Assembly (NCBI GenBank): GCA_938010435.1
Contig: CALLUS010000025.1
Coordinates: 50,331-114,330, forward strand
Length of the DNA stretch: 64,000 nucleotides
Source of the DNA: an uncultured Rhizobiaceae group bacterium
GTDB lineage: Bacteria; Pseudomonadota; Alphaproteobacteria; Rhizobiales; Rhizobiaceae
Reading direction: 5' to 3'
Position numbers and translations under genes: made by a program. Below are positions 1 to 9,463 of the stretch, piece by piece; position 1 is the first letter of the stretch; each line of letters starts with the position of its first letter. A model generated the notes under the pieces. It saw only the letters and a list, made by a program, of their open reading frames with translations. It was not told the DNA's origin and searched no databases.

Positions 1-285
1 AATATCCTGCCCTGCTTTCACGCGATCTCCGTCTACAACTAAAGCTTCAAAAGAAATAGATGTATCCATTTCTTCAAATGCTGCCTTAGCGATATTTATG
101 CCAGAAATTGTTCCATCTTCACGGGTGTTCATCACCGCTGTTGCCGTTGTATCAGCTGGAATTGTGGCATCGCTGGTTAAATCTCCCGCTAAACCTAAAT
201 CTTCCTCCAGCGCTGCAATGACCGCTTGTTTGATCAAGACTGGAGATAAGGTCGGCGCATGTGGCTGTATCTTGGAATTACTCAT
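1..285 (-). CDS. nadC: Quinolinate phosphoribosyltransferase, 5' part (runs off the left edge)
   Basis: Last gene of the NAD de novo operon: the enzyme decarboxylates quinolinate and transfers phosphoribose from PRPP to give nicotinate mononucleotide. Only about the first 95 codons are present. The ATG is at 285, 16 bp after the nadB stop. The translation reads as a NadC N-terminal domain: an LSPVLIKQAVIAALEEDLG-like helix, then GDLTSDATIP, which is the typical family start, then the beta-barrel entry GDRVKAGQDI. The phosphoribosyl-binding barrel lies outside the window. Position and orientation behind nadA and nadB support the call. Confidence 0.93.
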   Translation of the reverse strand, partial: MSNSKIQPHAPTLSPVLIKQAVIAALEEDLGLAGDLTSDATIPADTTATAVMNTREDGTISGINIAKAAFEEMDTSISFEALVVDGDRVKAGQDI

Positions 286-301
286 GATGATCTTTCACAA
301 A

Positions 302-1924
302 TTATCTGGTTTGTAAGTCCGCTGCTGACACACCAGCAACGAGTTTTACAGCAAGCTCATCTGCCTGTTTCAACGTCATAAAACTGCGCTTTGCCAATTT
401 CGGATTCTCGTCTGGCAGGTCTGACCGGTAATGCCCTCCACGACTTTCAAGGCGCATCAATGCAGAGACAGCAATCATTTTCGCAGTGATCAAAGCATTC
501 TCAAACCTTTGATAGGTATTATTTTCCGCGATTTTTAAAATGCCTTTGAGACCTTCCAGCATACCTTCAGGTGTGCGGACCACGCCAAACTCTGCACTCA
601 TGATGGTTCGCAAACGCATCATATCTTTTGTATCTTTCGCAGGATCGGAATCATCATGGGATAGGGATTCTTCAGCCCAATTGTGCATTTGTGGTGCAGG
701 CATCAGTCCTTGAATATCTTCGGCAATGCGCGCGGCAAACACGACCGCTTCCAATAACGAATTGGACGCTAAACGATTTGCACCATGGGCACCTGTTGAA
801 GTCACTTCACCACAGGCCCACAAACCATCGAGAGAAGAGCGCCCATTGGCATCGGTCAGTATTCCACCCATGAAATAGTGAGCGGCGGGAATGACCGGGA
901 TCATCTCTTTTGCAGGGTCGATGCCCGCATCTTCGCAATATCCAAAAACCGTTGGGAACTCTTCTTTGAAGTTTTCGCCGACCGCTTCCCGACAATCAAG
1001 GAATGCACCGCGTCCGGATTTCACTTCATCAAATATGCCCCGTGCCACAACATCACGAGGGGCCAGTTCAGCATCTTCGTGGAGCGGCAACATAAACCGC
1101 TCTCCCGCTGAATTGTGCAAAGTTGCGCCGTGACCGCGCAAGGCTTCTGTTGCCAGAGGCGATGGGTCTTTGCCCACGTCAATTGCTGTAGGGTGAAACT
1201 GCACGAACTCCATATCGGCAACGATAGCACCTGCACGTGCCGCCATACCAATGCCACCGCCACGCGCTTCGGAAGGGTTGGTTGTAATTTTGTACAAATG
1301 CCCCACGCCGCCAGCGGCCATGACCACGGCTTTGGCAGAGAGGTGCAATTTGTTTGGTCCCGTGCCAGCCTCATCGCGCGCAACAATACCGCTCACGGAT
1401 TTGCCATTGCTCAAAACATCCTGAACCACATATCCTTCAAGCACACGAATGGATGGCGTCTCACGAACCGATGTGACCAACGCCTCCATGATCGCACGCC
1501 CTGCCATATCTCCCTTTACCCGCACAATGCGGCTTTCAGAGTGTGCCGCTTCGCGCGACACGGCTAATTTACCTTCAAGATCACGGTCAAACGGCACGCC
1601 GTATTCCAGCAAATCAGTGATCCGGTCTGCAGCTTGGGATGCCATCAAATGAGCGATGTGTTCATCCACAATTCCAGCACCCGCTTCCAGCGTATCAGCC
1701 ACATGTTTTGCAACTGTGTCGCCTGGAGAAACAGCCGCTGCAATACCCGCTTGCGCCCAGGCTGATGATGCACCGCGTCCAAGTGATGCTGCCGTCAATA
1801 TTGTAACAGGCCGAGGTGCAAGTTTTAAGGCGCAGAATAGGCCAGCCAAACCACCACCGATAATGACCACATCATCATTTCCGGTTCCTGCCACAGGGCG
1901 AAGGAATGAGAGTTGTTCTGACAT
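302..1924 (-). CDS. nadB: L-aspartate oxidase
   Basis: FAD-dependent oxidation of L-aspartate to iminoaspartate, the substrate of NadA. The 540-aa length is normal for the family. The N-terminal dinucleotide-binding motif GGGLAGL is at residues 23-29, followed by the [13 protein letters not shown] segment typical of NadB. The succinate dehydrogenase/fumarate reductase-like substrate region has FHPTAI and HYFMGG. The FAD-closing motif [13 protein letters not shown] is near residue 377, and a C-terminal helical domain contains the R-x-E-S-R-G-x-H-Y-R-x-D segment. It sits between a small conserved gene (12 bp upstream) and nadC (16 bp downstream) in one minus-strand operon. Confidence 0.97.
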   Translation of the reverse strand: MSEQLSFLRPVAGTGNDDVVIIGGGLAGLFCALKLAPRPVTILTAASLGRGASSAWAQAGIAAAVSPGDTVAKHVADTLEAGAGIVDEHIAHLMASQAADRITDLLEYGVPFDRDLEGKLAVSREAAHSESRIVRVKGDMAGRAIMEALVTSVRETPSIRVLEGYVVQDVLSNGKSVSGIVARDEAGTGPNKLHLSAKAVVMAAGGVGHLYKITTNPSEARGGGIGMAARAGAIVADMEFVQFHPTAIDVGKDPSPLATEALRGHGATLHNSAGERFMLPLHEDAELAPRDVVARGIFDEVKSGRGAFLDCREAVGENFKEEFPTVFGYCEDAGIDPAKEMIPVIPAAHYFMGGILTDANGRSSLDGLWACGEVTSTGAHGANRLASNSLLEAVVFAARIAEDIQGLMPAPQMHNWAEESLSHDDSDPAKDTKDMMRLRTIMSAEFGVVRTPEGMLEGLKGILKIAENNTYQRFENALITAKMIAVSALMRLESRGGHYRSDLPDENPKLAKRSFMTLKQADELAVKLVAGVSAADLQTR

Positions 1925-1936
1925 CGTATCTTCGTC

Positions 1937-2287
1937 CTAGAAAAGTTCTTCGCCGGTTTCACGCACCGGGTCTGGAAAATCGCGATAAAGCGCAAATTTG
2001 ATTTCGTGGATTTTGGAATTCACACCGAAATGCATAACTTCTATTTCACCGCTGCGTTTGGCCGCAACGTTAAAAGCTGCATCCAACTGCGCCATATTTT
2101 TAACTTCAATTAACAGTTGAAATTCGCCCAGTTCTTTTGGCGTTAAACCAAGTTTGCTGCGCAGCAGACGCCAGCTTTCGATCTTCTTTCCCGCAACCAA
2201 ATTATCCATCATTCGTGTCAACTCTGACACAAATTCAAGGTCTTTAGTTCCGGGCTTCAGACCGAAGAAGGCTTGGTAAACATCCAT
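1937..2287 (-). CDS. Small conserved protein in the nad operon (DUF6614-like)
   Basis: A 116-aa protein between nadA (7 bp upstream) and nadB (12 bp downstream), so certainly co-transcribed with them. It has no signal peptide or membrane segment. The fold looks like a ferredoxin-like alpha/beta dimeric barrel: an opening strand MDVYQAFFGL, a helix, the conserved-looking SWRLLRSKLGL, a strand LLIEVKNMAQLD, and a final strand with FGVNSKIHEIKFALYRDFPD. It resembles the small alphaproteobacterial family DUF6614, from memory and not checked. Function is unknown; the operon position suggests a link to NAD synthesis, which is inference. Confidence 0.8.
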   Translation of the reverse strand: MDVYQAFFGLKPGTKDLEFVSELTRMMDNLVAGKKIESWRLLRSKLGLTPKELGEFQLLIEVKNMAQLDAAFNVAAKRSGEIEVMHFGVNSKIHEIKFALYRDFPDPVRETGEELF

Positions 2288-2294
2288 CCTGATA

Positions 2295-3386
2295 TCAGTT
2301 TTTCAAGTTGACCATACGCTCAACAGCGAGTTTAGCTTTTTCGGCCATCAACGGATCAACATTCACTTCCTCTTTCATCTCCAACAAGCTGTCGAGAATC
2401 TTGGGCAATGTGATGCGCTTCATGTGAGGACAGAGATTGCACGGCTTGATGAATTCAACGCCCGGCGCCTGTTCTTGAATATTGGAAGCCATTGAGCATT
2501 CTGTCACCAACAGCACTTTCGCACCCGGCTTTTGACCCAGCGCATAATCAATCATACCTTTGGTTGATCCAGTGAAGTCTGCAACGGCTGTCACCGTAGT
2601 CGGGCATTCCGGGTGTGCTATAATTTGAATGTCAGGATCGGCTTCTTTGTAAGCTAGTAATTCTTCTGCAGTGAAACGCTCATGCACTTCGCAATGGCCT
2701 TTCCACGTGAGGATTTTGACCTTGGTTTGAAGGGCTACATTTTGTGCCAGATATTCGTCAGGAATAAGCAATACTTTATCAACGCCAAAGCTCTCCACCA
2801 CCTGCACGGCGTTGGAGGATGTGCAGCACACATCACTTTCCGCTTTCACATCTGCTGACGTATTAACATAGGTGACAATCGGCACACCGGGATTGGCTTC
2901 ACGCAGCAAACGCACGTCTTCACCTGTGATGGAATCCGCCAGCGAACACCCTGCCCGCATATCTGGGATGAGAACGGTTTTAGCAGGGTTTAGAAGTTTT
3001 GATGTTTCCGCCATGAAATGCACACCGCATTGGATGATCACATCAGCTTCTACGCGCGTGGCTTCCATCGCCAATTGAAGGGAATCGCCTGCGATATCCG
3101 CCACACAGTGATAGATCTCCGGTGTTTGATAGTTGTGCGCTAGAATTGCCGCATTGCGTTCTTTTTTCAGCTTATTGATCGCATAAACATAAGGCGCATG
3201 AACCGGCCATTCAATTTCGGGAATGTGATGCTTCACTTTTTCGTAAAGCGGGGCCGTCGCTTCAGCGACTTCTTGAGTATATTCTAAAGATGGGCGTTCC
3301 AAACGCTTGAAACGTTTGCCGCCTGAGAGAGTGATATCGCCCCGTGCATCGGCGCTTGCGTTTGTTGCCTGATTGATCGCAACCAT
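2295..3386 (-). CDS. nadA: Quinolinate synthase A
   Basis: [4Fe-4S] enzyme condensing iminoaspartate with dihydroxyacetone phosphate to quinolinate. Family hallmarks are visible: [13 protein letters not shown], the cluster cysteines in [16 protein letters not shown], in [10 protein letters not shown] and in [10 protein letters not shown], plus HPECP and GSTKGM. An in-frame ATG at 3410 exists. The ATG at 3386 (MVAINQ...) is preferred because a GGAG lies 8 nt before it, while the upstream ATG has no Shine-Dalgarno sequence. It is the first gene of the nadA-DUF-nadB-nadC operon. A perfect 19-bp palindrome lies about 40 bp upstream and is the probable control site. Confidence 0.97.
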   Translation of the reverse strand: MVAINQATNASADARGDITLSGGKRFKRLERPSLEYTQEVAEATAPLYEKVKHHIPEIEWPVHAPYVYAINKLKKERNAAILAHNYQTPEIYHCVADIAGDSLQLAMEATRVEADVIIQCGVHFMAETSKLLNPAKTVLIPDMRAGCSLADSITGEDVRLLREANPGVPIVTYVNTSADVKAESDVCCTSSNAVQVVESFGVDKVLLIPDEYLAQNVALQTKVKILTWKGHCEVHERFTAEELLAYKEADPDIQIIAHPECPTTVTAVADFTGSTKGMIDYALGQKPGAKVLLVTECSMASNIQEQAPGVEFIKPCNLCPHMKRITLPKILDSLLEMKEEVNVDPLMAEKAKLAVERMVNLKN

Positions 3387-3427
3387 AGTCAATTCTCCAT
3401 CAACACCCATGAGCGGGTATTTCTATA

Positions 3428-3446
3428 TATACTCAATATGAGTATA
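3428..3446. promoter_or_regulatory. Perfect 19-bp palindrome upstream of nadA, probable operator
   Basis: TATACTCAATATGAGTATA: two 8-bp arms (TATACTCA / TGAGTATA) around a 3-bp centre. It lies 41 bp before the preferred nadA start, at promoter distance, with no other gene nearby. Many alphaproteobacterial nad operons are controlled by NadQ or NrtR repressors. This site may be a NadQ-type operator, but the assignment rests on position and symmetry only, and no repressor gene is in the window. Confidence 0.6.
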
Positions 3447-3463
3447 ACTCTCACATAAAACAA

Positions 3464-3481
3464 GTCCGACACACATCGGAC
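3464..3481 (-). terminator. Hairpin between the hydratase gene and nadA
   Basis: Perfect 6-bp stem GTCCGA/TCGGAC with a 6-nt loop. It is flanked by T-rich DNA on both sides: TTGTTTTATG follows on the minus strand and CTGCTTTTC on the plus strand. It lies about 80 bp past the stop of the hydratase-like gene and before the nadA operator, so it probably ends hydratase transcription. Confidence 0.5.
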
Positions 3482-3558
3482 CTGCTTTTCAATACGTGAG
3501 TGAACGGGCGTTCGCAACTGCATTGGTTTGAATTTCCAACAAGAATTGTTAATTGGGA

Positions 3559-4326
3559 TTAAACGAAGTTAACGCTCACTTCGCCGAAATCTCCGAACTT
3601 TGCAGAGACAATTTTTCCCGCTTCACCGGGGACTGCAGCTGTACAAGTTCCTGTTGAAACCCACTGCCCTGCTTGGATACGCTCACCTTTGGCTGCAAGT
3701 TGTTCCGCCAACCAAACGATGGAATTGATCGGATCGCCCATAACAGGCTTGCCATTGCCGGTTTGAACAATCACACCATCCACCATAGATTCCACAACTG
3801 CGTTTGCGAAATCTTGATTTGCCCAATCACTCACTTCGGGACCGACGACAAATGCAGCATTGCCGCCGAAATCCATCGTTACGCCTACGCCATTGGCAAA
3901 ATCGGGATTACCGATGCAACGACCGATCACTTCAATGGCCAAATGCACGGTATCAATAGCGGCGGTTGCCGTTTCCACATTTATCGCTTCGCCATTTGCG
4001 GGAAAGTCTTTTGCCATTTTGAAGGCATATTCAGGCTCAACCGCGCCGACACATGGTGTTTTCTTCAAATCGTCACCAGATGCCATGACACCCACTTCGG
4101 CCATTGGACCATAGAACGGACTGTCTATACCAAACCCTTTTTGCGCAGCTTCATTGGTTGCACCAACTTTCCAGCCAACGCTTTGTGAACCCAATTGAGC
4201 AAAAGCTTCCGCTTGTATGTCCATGGCGTCGTCGCGTGTGGGGGCAGGATCGGGCCAAGCCATGTGTGTTTGTTCGCCGGATTTGCGCGCAGCCATAATG
4301 TGCGTCGCCATTTCAGATTTATTCAT
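3559..4326 (-). CDS. 2-keto-4-pentenoate hydratase / fumarylacetoacetate hydrolase-family protein
   Basis: A 255-aa MhpD-type protein. Enzymes of this group hydrate 2-hydroxypenta-2,4-dienoate or decarboxylate oxalocrotonate-type acids in meta-cleavage pathways, using Mg2+ or Mn2+. Visible family features are VGWKVGATN, the acidic metal-site segment GAVEPEYAFKM, an internal AIEVIGRCIGNPDF helix region and a terminal TGTCTAAVPGEAG barrel turn. The open frame extends to 4413, but the ATG at 4326 (MNKSEMATH) follows AAGGATC and matches the usual N terminus. It is divergent from an MFS transporter gene (113 bp between starts), so the transporter may import its pathway substrate. The exact substrate cannot be read from sequence. 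Confidence 0.85.
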   Translation of the reverse strand: MNKSEMATHIMAARKSGEQTHMAWPDPAPTRDDAMDIQAEAFAQLGSQSVGWKVGATNEAAQKGFGIDSPFYGPMAEVGVMASGDDLKKTPCVGAVEPEYAFKMAKDFPANGEAINVETATAAIDTVHLAIEVIGRCIGNPDFANGVGVTMDFGGNAAFVVGPEVSDWANQDFANAVVESMVDGVIVQTGNGKPVMGDPINSIVWLAEQLAAKGERIQAGQWVSTGTCTAAVPGEAGKIVSAKFGDFGEVSVNFV

Positions 4327-4439
4327 TGGGAATGATCCTTCACATAAATTATTTGAATGGTTGTAATGAAAAACTTTCATTCGCACAGCCCGCAAATTCA
4401 GATAAGTTTGCATTCATTGGACTTACAGGAATCTGTCAC

Positions 4440-5678
4440 ATGTCAGAAAACATCGCAGCACCAACCGAAACGCGCTGGAGACCACCTGTCTGGCTCATTA
4501 TCACGTGTGGTTGCGCCATCGCTTTACTGGCCTTTGGGCCGCGTTCTGCCATGGGCTTTTTCCAAGAACCCATTCTGCAAGATAAGGGCTGGGGCAGCAC
4601 AACATTCGGATTGGCGATAGCAATTCAGAATCTTGCTTGGGGTTTGGGACAACCGGTTTTTGGCGCGCTTGCAGACCGGTATGGAGCTTATCGGTCATTG
4701 GCCATTGGCGGAATTATTTATGCAATCGGGCTGTATATTATGGCCACCGCTAATGCTCCTATCTGGTTGCACATAGGCGGCGGCGTCTTGGTTGGTTTGG
4801 GGGTCGCTGCCGGCTCGTTCGGCATCATTTTGTCGGTCTTTGCGCGCAATGTTGCGCCCGAACAAAGGTCTTTTGTTTTTGGCATGGGAACAGCAGCGGG
4901 GTCCGCAGGCATGTTCCTGTTTTCACCACTCTCGGCGGGTTTGATCGCAAATTTCGGTTGGTCAAATGCTCTTGTCGTCTTGTCAGCCATGATGTTGCTG
5001 ATACCTGTTCTAGCCATTCCGCTTTTCGGCAATTCAAAGGACGCGAAAGTTCCGCAGGAAAATATCAATCAAACGATCGCTGAAGCTTTGAAAGAAGCTA
5101 TGGGACACAAATCCTACCTACTGCTTATTTCAGGGTTCTTCGTGTGCGGCTTTCAGGTAGCTTTCATCACGGCTCATTTCCCGAAATATATTGCTGATAT
5201 TGGCATCGCGTCCATCTATGCCGTATGGGCGATTGCACTTATTGGCTTATTCAATGTGTTTGGTTCGTTGGCTTCGGGCATTATCGGGCAACGATATTCG
5301 AAGCCTTATTTTCTATCGCTGATCTATATTGGCCGATCGATAGCGGTCACAGCGTTTCTCTTACTGCCCCAAACGCCCACAAGTGTGGTCATTTTTGCCA
5401 TCGTTATGGGCCTTTTGTGGCTTTCAACCGTGGCACCCACCAACGCGTTGGTAGCCATTATGTTTGGCACACGGCATTTGGGCATGCTCGGCGGTGTGGT
5501 GTTCTTTTCACACCAGATAGGTTCGTTTCTGGGTGTCTATTTCGGTGGCTATTTGCGCGACACATCGGGCAGCTACGATGTGGTTTGGTGGCTTGGCGTG
5601 GCGCTTGGCCTGTTTGCCGCCCTCGTCCATTGGCCCATCAAAGAAGCGCCTGTAAAACGTTCGGCAATGGCGGCTTAA
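4440..5678 (+). CDS. MFS transporter, oxalate/formate-antiporter-like subgroup
   Basis: A 412-aa inner-membrane protein with about 12 hydrophobic segments. The loop between helices 2 and 3 has GALADRYGAYRSL, an MFS motif A form. The first helix has GPRSAMGFFQEPI, as in MCT/OFA-like carriers of small carboxylates. The frame is open from 4326, but the ATG at 4440 (MSENIAAP) is preceded by AGGA at 9 nt spacing and avoids overlap with the divergent hydratase. The stop overlaps the convergent thioesterase stop by 4 nt. Divergent pairing with a ketopentenoate-hydratase-like gene suggests a carboxylate substrate; this is inference. Confidence 0.88.
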   Translation: MSENIAAPTETRWRPPVWLIITCGCAIALLAFGPRSAMGFFQEPILQDKGWGSTTFGLAIAIQNLAWGLGQPVFGALADRYGAYRSLAIGGIIYAIGLYIMATANAPIWLHIGGGVLVGLGVAAGSFGIILSVFARNVAPEQRSFVFGMGTAAGSAGMFLFSPLSAGLIANFGWSNALVVLSAMMLLIPVLAIPLFGNSKDAKVPQENINQTIAEALKEAMGHKSYLLLISGFFVCGFQVAFITAHFPKYIADIGIASIYAVWAIALIGLFNVFGSLASGIIGQRYSKPYFLSLIYIGRSIAVTAFLLLPQTPTSVVIFAIVMGLLWLSTVAPTNALVAIMFGTRHLGMLGGVVFFSHQIGSFLGVYFGGYLRDTSGSYDVVWWLGVALGLFAALVHWPIKEAPVKRSAMAA

Positions 5679-6181
5679 ACTGGGATTTTGAATATTGAGC
5701 ATGTCTGCGTGCCGTGGGCGAAAAGCTTGCCGTTTTCGTCCGTCAACTTGGCTTCAGCCGTTGCCAATTGACGACCAGGGTGCACCACAGTGCCCCGCGC
5801 GAACAGTCGACCGGTATCCGGCATAATCGGGCGTACGTAATTTATCTTCAATTCAACTGTCGTGCTGGCATGGCCAATAGGACAAATACTGTGAACTGCG
5901 CAGGCCAAAGCGGAGTCCAACAAAGTGGCCGCATAGCCGCCATGTACGGTGCCAATAGGATTCATGTAATCCTCTGATGGGATGCCCGTAAACATCACAT
6001 ACCCTTCGCCCACTTCTGCCAGTTGGAAATTCATGGCACGGCCTATCGTGGGGGCCGGAAATTGCCCGTCAATAATACCTTGCAAATAATCTCGTCCGGA
6101 AATTTTCACAATCTCTGCCATCGACGCCACGCCATAGCCTTGAGAAAGATGCTGTGCATGGCGATATTCAATTTCAGACAT
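5675..6181 (-). CDS. PaaI-family hotdog thioesterase
   Basis: A 168-aa single hotdog-domain protein. The acyl-CoA thioesterase signature is visible as GTVHGGYAATLLDSALACA, which holds the HGG turn and the long hotdog helix, followed by the strand TTVELKINYVRPI. Such enzymes hydrolyse aryl- or short-chain acyl-CoAs. The start at 6181 has AAGGA about 10 nt upstream and overlaps the recO stop by 8 nt, so it is probably translated from the era-recO message. An internal Met at 6121 is a less likely start. The 3' end overlaps the MFS gene convergently. Confidence 0.88.
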   Translation of the reverse strand: MSEIEYRHAQHLSQGYGVASMAEIVKISGRDYLQGIIDGQFPAPTIGRAMNFQLAEVGEGYVMFTGIPSEDYMNPIGTVHGGYAATLLDSALACAVHSICPIGHASTTVELKINYVRPIMPDTGRLFARGTVVHPGRQLATAEAKLTDENGKLFAHGTQTCSIFKIPV

Positions 6182-6929
6182 ATCTGTCAGTTCCTTTCAA
6201 TAATTTCGCAATAGCCCGAATGAGGCTGTTGCGTTCCACGGGCACATCAATTCCACGCGCCATATAGACATGACGACCAAAAAAGAAACTCGTCAATTCA
6301 AACCCATTTTCTATATCTGTCCATTCTGCGGCATTAATACGTTCCAAGTCTCTTTCCAGCAAAAATGAAGGCAATTGCAACATTTTATCGGCCCACGGTT
6401 TCCCCGCTTCCGCACTCACTGCCCGCCCCGATTTCGGTGAAACGTACATCAAGTTGGCAGTTTGTCCTGTTGCGGCGCATGCAGAAAGGTCCAAACCGAA
6501 GCCTAATTCTTCCAATATAGACAATTCAAATCGTACCACCAACTCGCCTGCGATTGCCGGATTGTCCAAATTATCGAGAACAATCGCCAAAATGTCATAC
6601 AGATTAGCGTGGGCATCTCGTTCCGGTAGCAACCTAAGATGCGAAGCGAGTACTTGCAGAGCATAAACACCATGAGCCGTTTCCATGAGTTTTGAGGCGC
6701 GCATGGACACGCTTTCCAGTTTGAATTGGCCCAGATGATCTTCCAACCTTGCCCGCCAAGTGGCGCGAACCGTATTTCCGGGTTGAAGCAGTGGTCTCAT
6801 AGTCCGGGAACGACCACCGTGAACCACACCCAAATGCCGTCCGCGTTCACGGGTCATCAGTTCGGCAATGACGGCAGTTTCACCGTGTTTGCGAACGCCT
6901 AGAACAATGGCTTGGTCGGACCATTCCAT
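6174..6929 (-). CDS. recO: DNA repair protein RecO
   Basis: RecFOR-pathway mediator that helps load RecA onto SSB-coated single-strand DNA. The 251-aa protein has the normal length. The N-terminal OB-fold begins with MEWSDQAIVLGVRKHGETA, and GRHLGVVHGGRSR is the alphaproteobacterial RecO pattern. A helical domain follows with FELSILEELGFGLDL and the segment CAATGQTANLMYVSPKSGRAV. Only one cysteine of the usual zinc-site region remains, as is common in alphaproteobacterial RecO. It lies 6 bp after era, the standard order rnc-era-recO. Confidence 0.95.
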   Translation of the reverse strand: MEWSDQAIVLGVRKHGETAVIAELMTRERGRHLGVVHGGRSRTMRPLLQPGNTVRATWRARLEDHLGQFKLESVSMRASKLMETAHGVYALQVLASHLRLLPERDAHANLYDILAIVLDNLDNPAIAGELVVRFELSILEELGFGLDLSACAATGQTANLMYVSPKSGRAVSAEAGKPWADKMLQLPSFLLERDLERINAAEWTDIENGFELTSFFFGRHVYMARGIDVPVERNSLIRAIAKLLKGTDRYV

Positions 6930-6935
6930 CGCGAA

Positions 6936-7856
6936 TTATTTGGGGAATTCCAACCCCATTTCGCGGTAACGCTCAGGGTCATCGATCCAGTTTTCGCGCA
7001 CTTTCACAAACAAGAACAGATGCACGTTTTGCCCCAACATCTCGGTCAATTCTTTACGGGCTGCAGTTGAAATTGCTTTGATGGTTTCGCCTTTATTGCC
7101 GATCACAATTTTCTTGTGTGCGCTGCGTTGAATGTAAATCACCTGGTCAATTTTCACGCTGCCATCTTTGCGTTCTTCCCAGCCCTCCACTTCCACGTGA
7201 GCGGAATATGGAAGCTCTTGGTGTAGCCGCAAAAACAGTTTTTCACGGGTCACTTCTGCAGCCAAAATCCGTGCTGGCAAATCGGACACTTGGTCTTCGG
7301 GGTAAAGATACGGGCTTTCCGGCATTTCTTTGGCAAGATGATTCATGAAATCATCGCAACCATCACCATTTAAAGCAGAAATCAGGAATGTCTGATCAAA
7401 GTGCGCACGTTCCGTGGCAGCTTTTACAAGCGCCAAAAGCTTCTCACGTGGCACACGGTCAATCTTGTTGAGCAACAGTATTTTCGGCAGTTTTACGTTG
7501 TCGAGACTATCCAGAATACGTTCGGCGTCTCCGCGAATGCCGCGCTCCGCATCAATAAGCAGTGCCACCATATCGGCATCTTTGGCGCCGCCCCAAGCAG
7601 CATCCACCATGGCGCGATCAAGCCTGCGGCGTGGCTGAAAAATCCCCGGCGTGTCCGCAAAAATAATCTGACTTCTACCACGCATTGCGATGCCACGAAT
7701 AACAGCTCGTGTGGTCTGAACCTTATGGCTGACGATGGAAACCTTGGTTCCCACCAGACGATTTATAAGCGTTGATTTTCCCGCATTGGGCGCACCAATC
7801 AGAGCGACAAACCCTGCACGGGTTGGCTCGGAAGTTGGTTGCATTTCTTCACTCAT
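6936..7856 (-). CDS. era: GTPase Era
   Basis: Essential GTPase that binds 16S rRNA during 30S maturation. At 306 aa it has all G motifs: G1 GAPNAGKST, G3 DTPGI, G4 NKID and G5 SALNGDG. The C-terminal KH domain contains KIVIGNKGETIKAI. The start codon overlaps the rnc stop by 4 nt (ATGA), and recO follows 6 bp after the stop, indicating translational coupling within a lepB-rnc-era-recO operon. Confidence 0.98.
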   Translation of the reverse strand: MSEEMQPTSEPTRAGFVALIGAPNAGKSTLINRLVGTKVSIVSHKVQTTRAVIRGIAMRGRSQIIFADTPGIFQPRRRLDRAMVDAAWGGAKDADMVALLIDAERGIRGDAERILDSLDNVKLPKILLLNKIDRVPREKLLALVKAATERAHFDQTFLISALNGDGCDDFMNHLAKEMPESPYLYPEDQVSDLPARILAAEVTREKLFLRLHQELPYSAHVEVEGWEERKDGSVKIDQVIYIQRSAHKKIVIGNKGETIKAISTAARKELTEMLGQNVHLFLFVKVRENWIDDPERYREMGLEFPK

Positions 7857-8593
7857 TTGATATTTTCCTCAATAGTGCCATCAGCACTCATGATCCAGAC
7901 TTTTTCTCTCAGCAAAACCGCTTGGGCTGCAGCTTGTTCAGCAGCGCGTTTTGAACGTCCCTGCCCCTTTGCGCCCTCAATACCTTCCATCACAACGGCA
8001 ACTGTAAAGACCGGATCATGATCAGGGCCAGACCGTTCTGCTATAGCATAAGATGGCGTTGAAGATGTTTTTGTATGCGCCCATTCTTGCAAAGCTGTTT
8101 TGCTGTCGCGTGTGCCTGCACCAGCGCTGTGAATACGATGTTTCCAATATTTGGTCACGAACGCTGTCGCTGCTTCCAACCCTGCATCGAGATAAATCGC
8201 AGCAATGAGTGATTCCACCACATCAGCACGGACACTCTTCATCCGTTTACCCGTGATCTGTTTAACGTCTGCGCCTGCGTGAATGAATTCATGCAAGCCA
8301 ATTTCGTCAGAGATTTCCGCACACATATTACCACTGACTAACGTGTTGAGGCGTACAGACAGTTCACCTTCACGGGCATTGGGGAACTCAAAGAACAGCA
8401 TTTCAGCGATGCAAATACCCAATATGCGATCACCGAGGAATTCCAGGCGTTCGTAGTGCGAAATTTCGCCTGCTTTCTTCGACGCGCTAGAATGGGTCAG
8501 CGCGCGAACAAGCCGTTCGTGCGACTTGAACTTGTGTTCAATAATTGTTTCCAGTTGCGCGATTTTTTGCGCGGTGAGACGAACTGAGCTCAA
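7853..8593 (-). CDS. rnc: Ribonuclease III
   Basis: Double-strand-specific RNase for rRNA and mRNA processing. The catalytic signature ERLEFLGDRILG is present, as are the second acidic site (DVVESLIAAIYLDAG) and a C-terminal dsRNA-binding domain starting at DSKTALQEWAH. The frame is open to 8668, but an ATG there would overlap lepB by over 70 nt. The TTG at 8593, two bases after the lepB stop and preceded by AGG, gives a protein of about 246 aa with a normal N terminus and is preferred. The 3' end overlaps era by 4 nt. Confidence 0.95.
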   Translation of the reverse strand: MSSVRLTAQKIAQLETIIEHKFKSHERLVRALTHSSASKKAGEISHYERLEFLGDRILGICIAEMLFFEFPNAREGELSVRLNTLVSGNMCAEISDEIGLHEFIHAGADVKQITGKRMKSVRADVVESLIAAIYLDAGLEAATAFVTKYWKHRIHSAGAGTRDSKTALQEWAHTKTSSTPSYAIAERSGPDHDPVFTVAVVMEGIEGAKGQGRSKRAAEQAAAQAVLLREKVWIMSADGTIEENIK

Positions 8594-8594
8594 A

Positions 8595-9335
8595 CTACAA
8601 ACCTGTGAAGATACGGCCCCAGCGCATGTCGCTCGGCCAGCGCCAGATTTGATAAGCCGGGGTTTCATTTTCCAGCGACAGGAAAATTACTTGTGCTTTA
8701 CCAACGAGATTTTCAAAAGGCACGAATCGAACTGAATACCGGCTATCATCAGAGTTGTCGCGGTTGTCCCCCATAAAGAAATAATGGCCTTCCGGCACGG
8801 TTACTTCCGGAGTGTTGTCTGAACGATTACCCGGTTGAGTATCGATTGTTTCATAGGTCACACCAGATGGCATGGTTTCTTTGTAAATTGGAACAGAATA
8901 GCTTGTGGTACGGGTTTGTTCTGCAAACACACCGTCTTCTTTGCGTTCAACAGGTTTGCCGTTGAGATAAAGCACACTGTCTTTCAACTGGATTTTGTCA
9001 CCCGGCAGTCCAACAACACGCTTGATAAAATCTGTATTCAACTGATGCGGAGGGCGGAACACCACAACATCGCCACGCTCTGGTTCGCCGGACCAGATTC
9101 TGCCGCTGAATAAGTTTGGTGAAAGCGGGAATGAATATTTGCTGTAACCGTAAGAAAACTTGGATACAAAAAGATAGTCACCCACCAAAAGCGTTGGTTT
9201 CATACTGCCCGAAGGTATGTTGAATGGCTGAAACAAAAACGTGCGCAGAACCAACGCTAGAATGAGCGCCTGAACGACAACTGATACGGTTTCCCACAAG
9301 GCATTTTCTTGTTTGTGCGCTGTCTTTGAAGCCAA
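8595..9335 (-). CDS. lepB: Signal peptidase I
   Basis: Membrane-bound Ser/Lys peptidase that removes Sec and Tat signal peptides. A single N-terminal membrane helix (VSVVVQALILALVLRTFLF) is followed by the nucleophile motif NIPSGSMKPTL. The lysine general base lies in TDFIKRVVGLPGD, and box E is FFMGDNRDNSDDSR. At 246 aa it has the usual length. It heads the lepB-rnc-era-recO group. In related Rhizobiales acpS normally precedes it directly; here acpS is about 7 kb away on the other strand. Confidence 0.97.
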   Translation of the reverse strand: MASKTAHKQENALWETVSVVVQALILALVLRTFLFQPFNIPSGSMKPTLLVGDYLFVSKFSYGYSKYSFPLSPNLFSGRIWSGEPERGDVVVFRPPHQLNTDFIKRVVGLPGDKIQLKDSVLYLNGKPVERKEDGVFAEQTRTTSYSVPIYKETMPSGVTYETIDTQPGNRSDNTPEVTVPEGHYFFMGDNRDNSDDSRYSVRFVPFENLVGKAQVIFLSLENETPAYQIWRWPSDMRWGRIFTGL

Positions 9336-9463
9336 AGCTTTGTTCCTTAATTTGTTCTGCCACTGCAGTGTTAGAGCTTATGCCGAGTGACCGGCCAATG
9401 AGCAAGTTGAAAAACAGACGGAACGTGACAATGAAAACGGGCAGAAGTGGAAATGAGGCGGGT

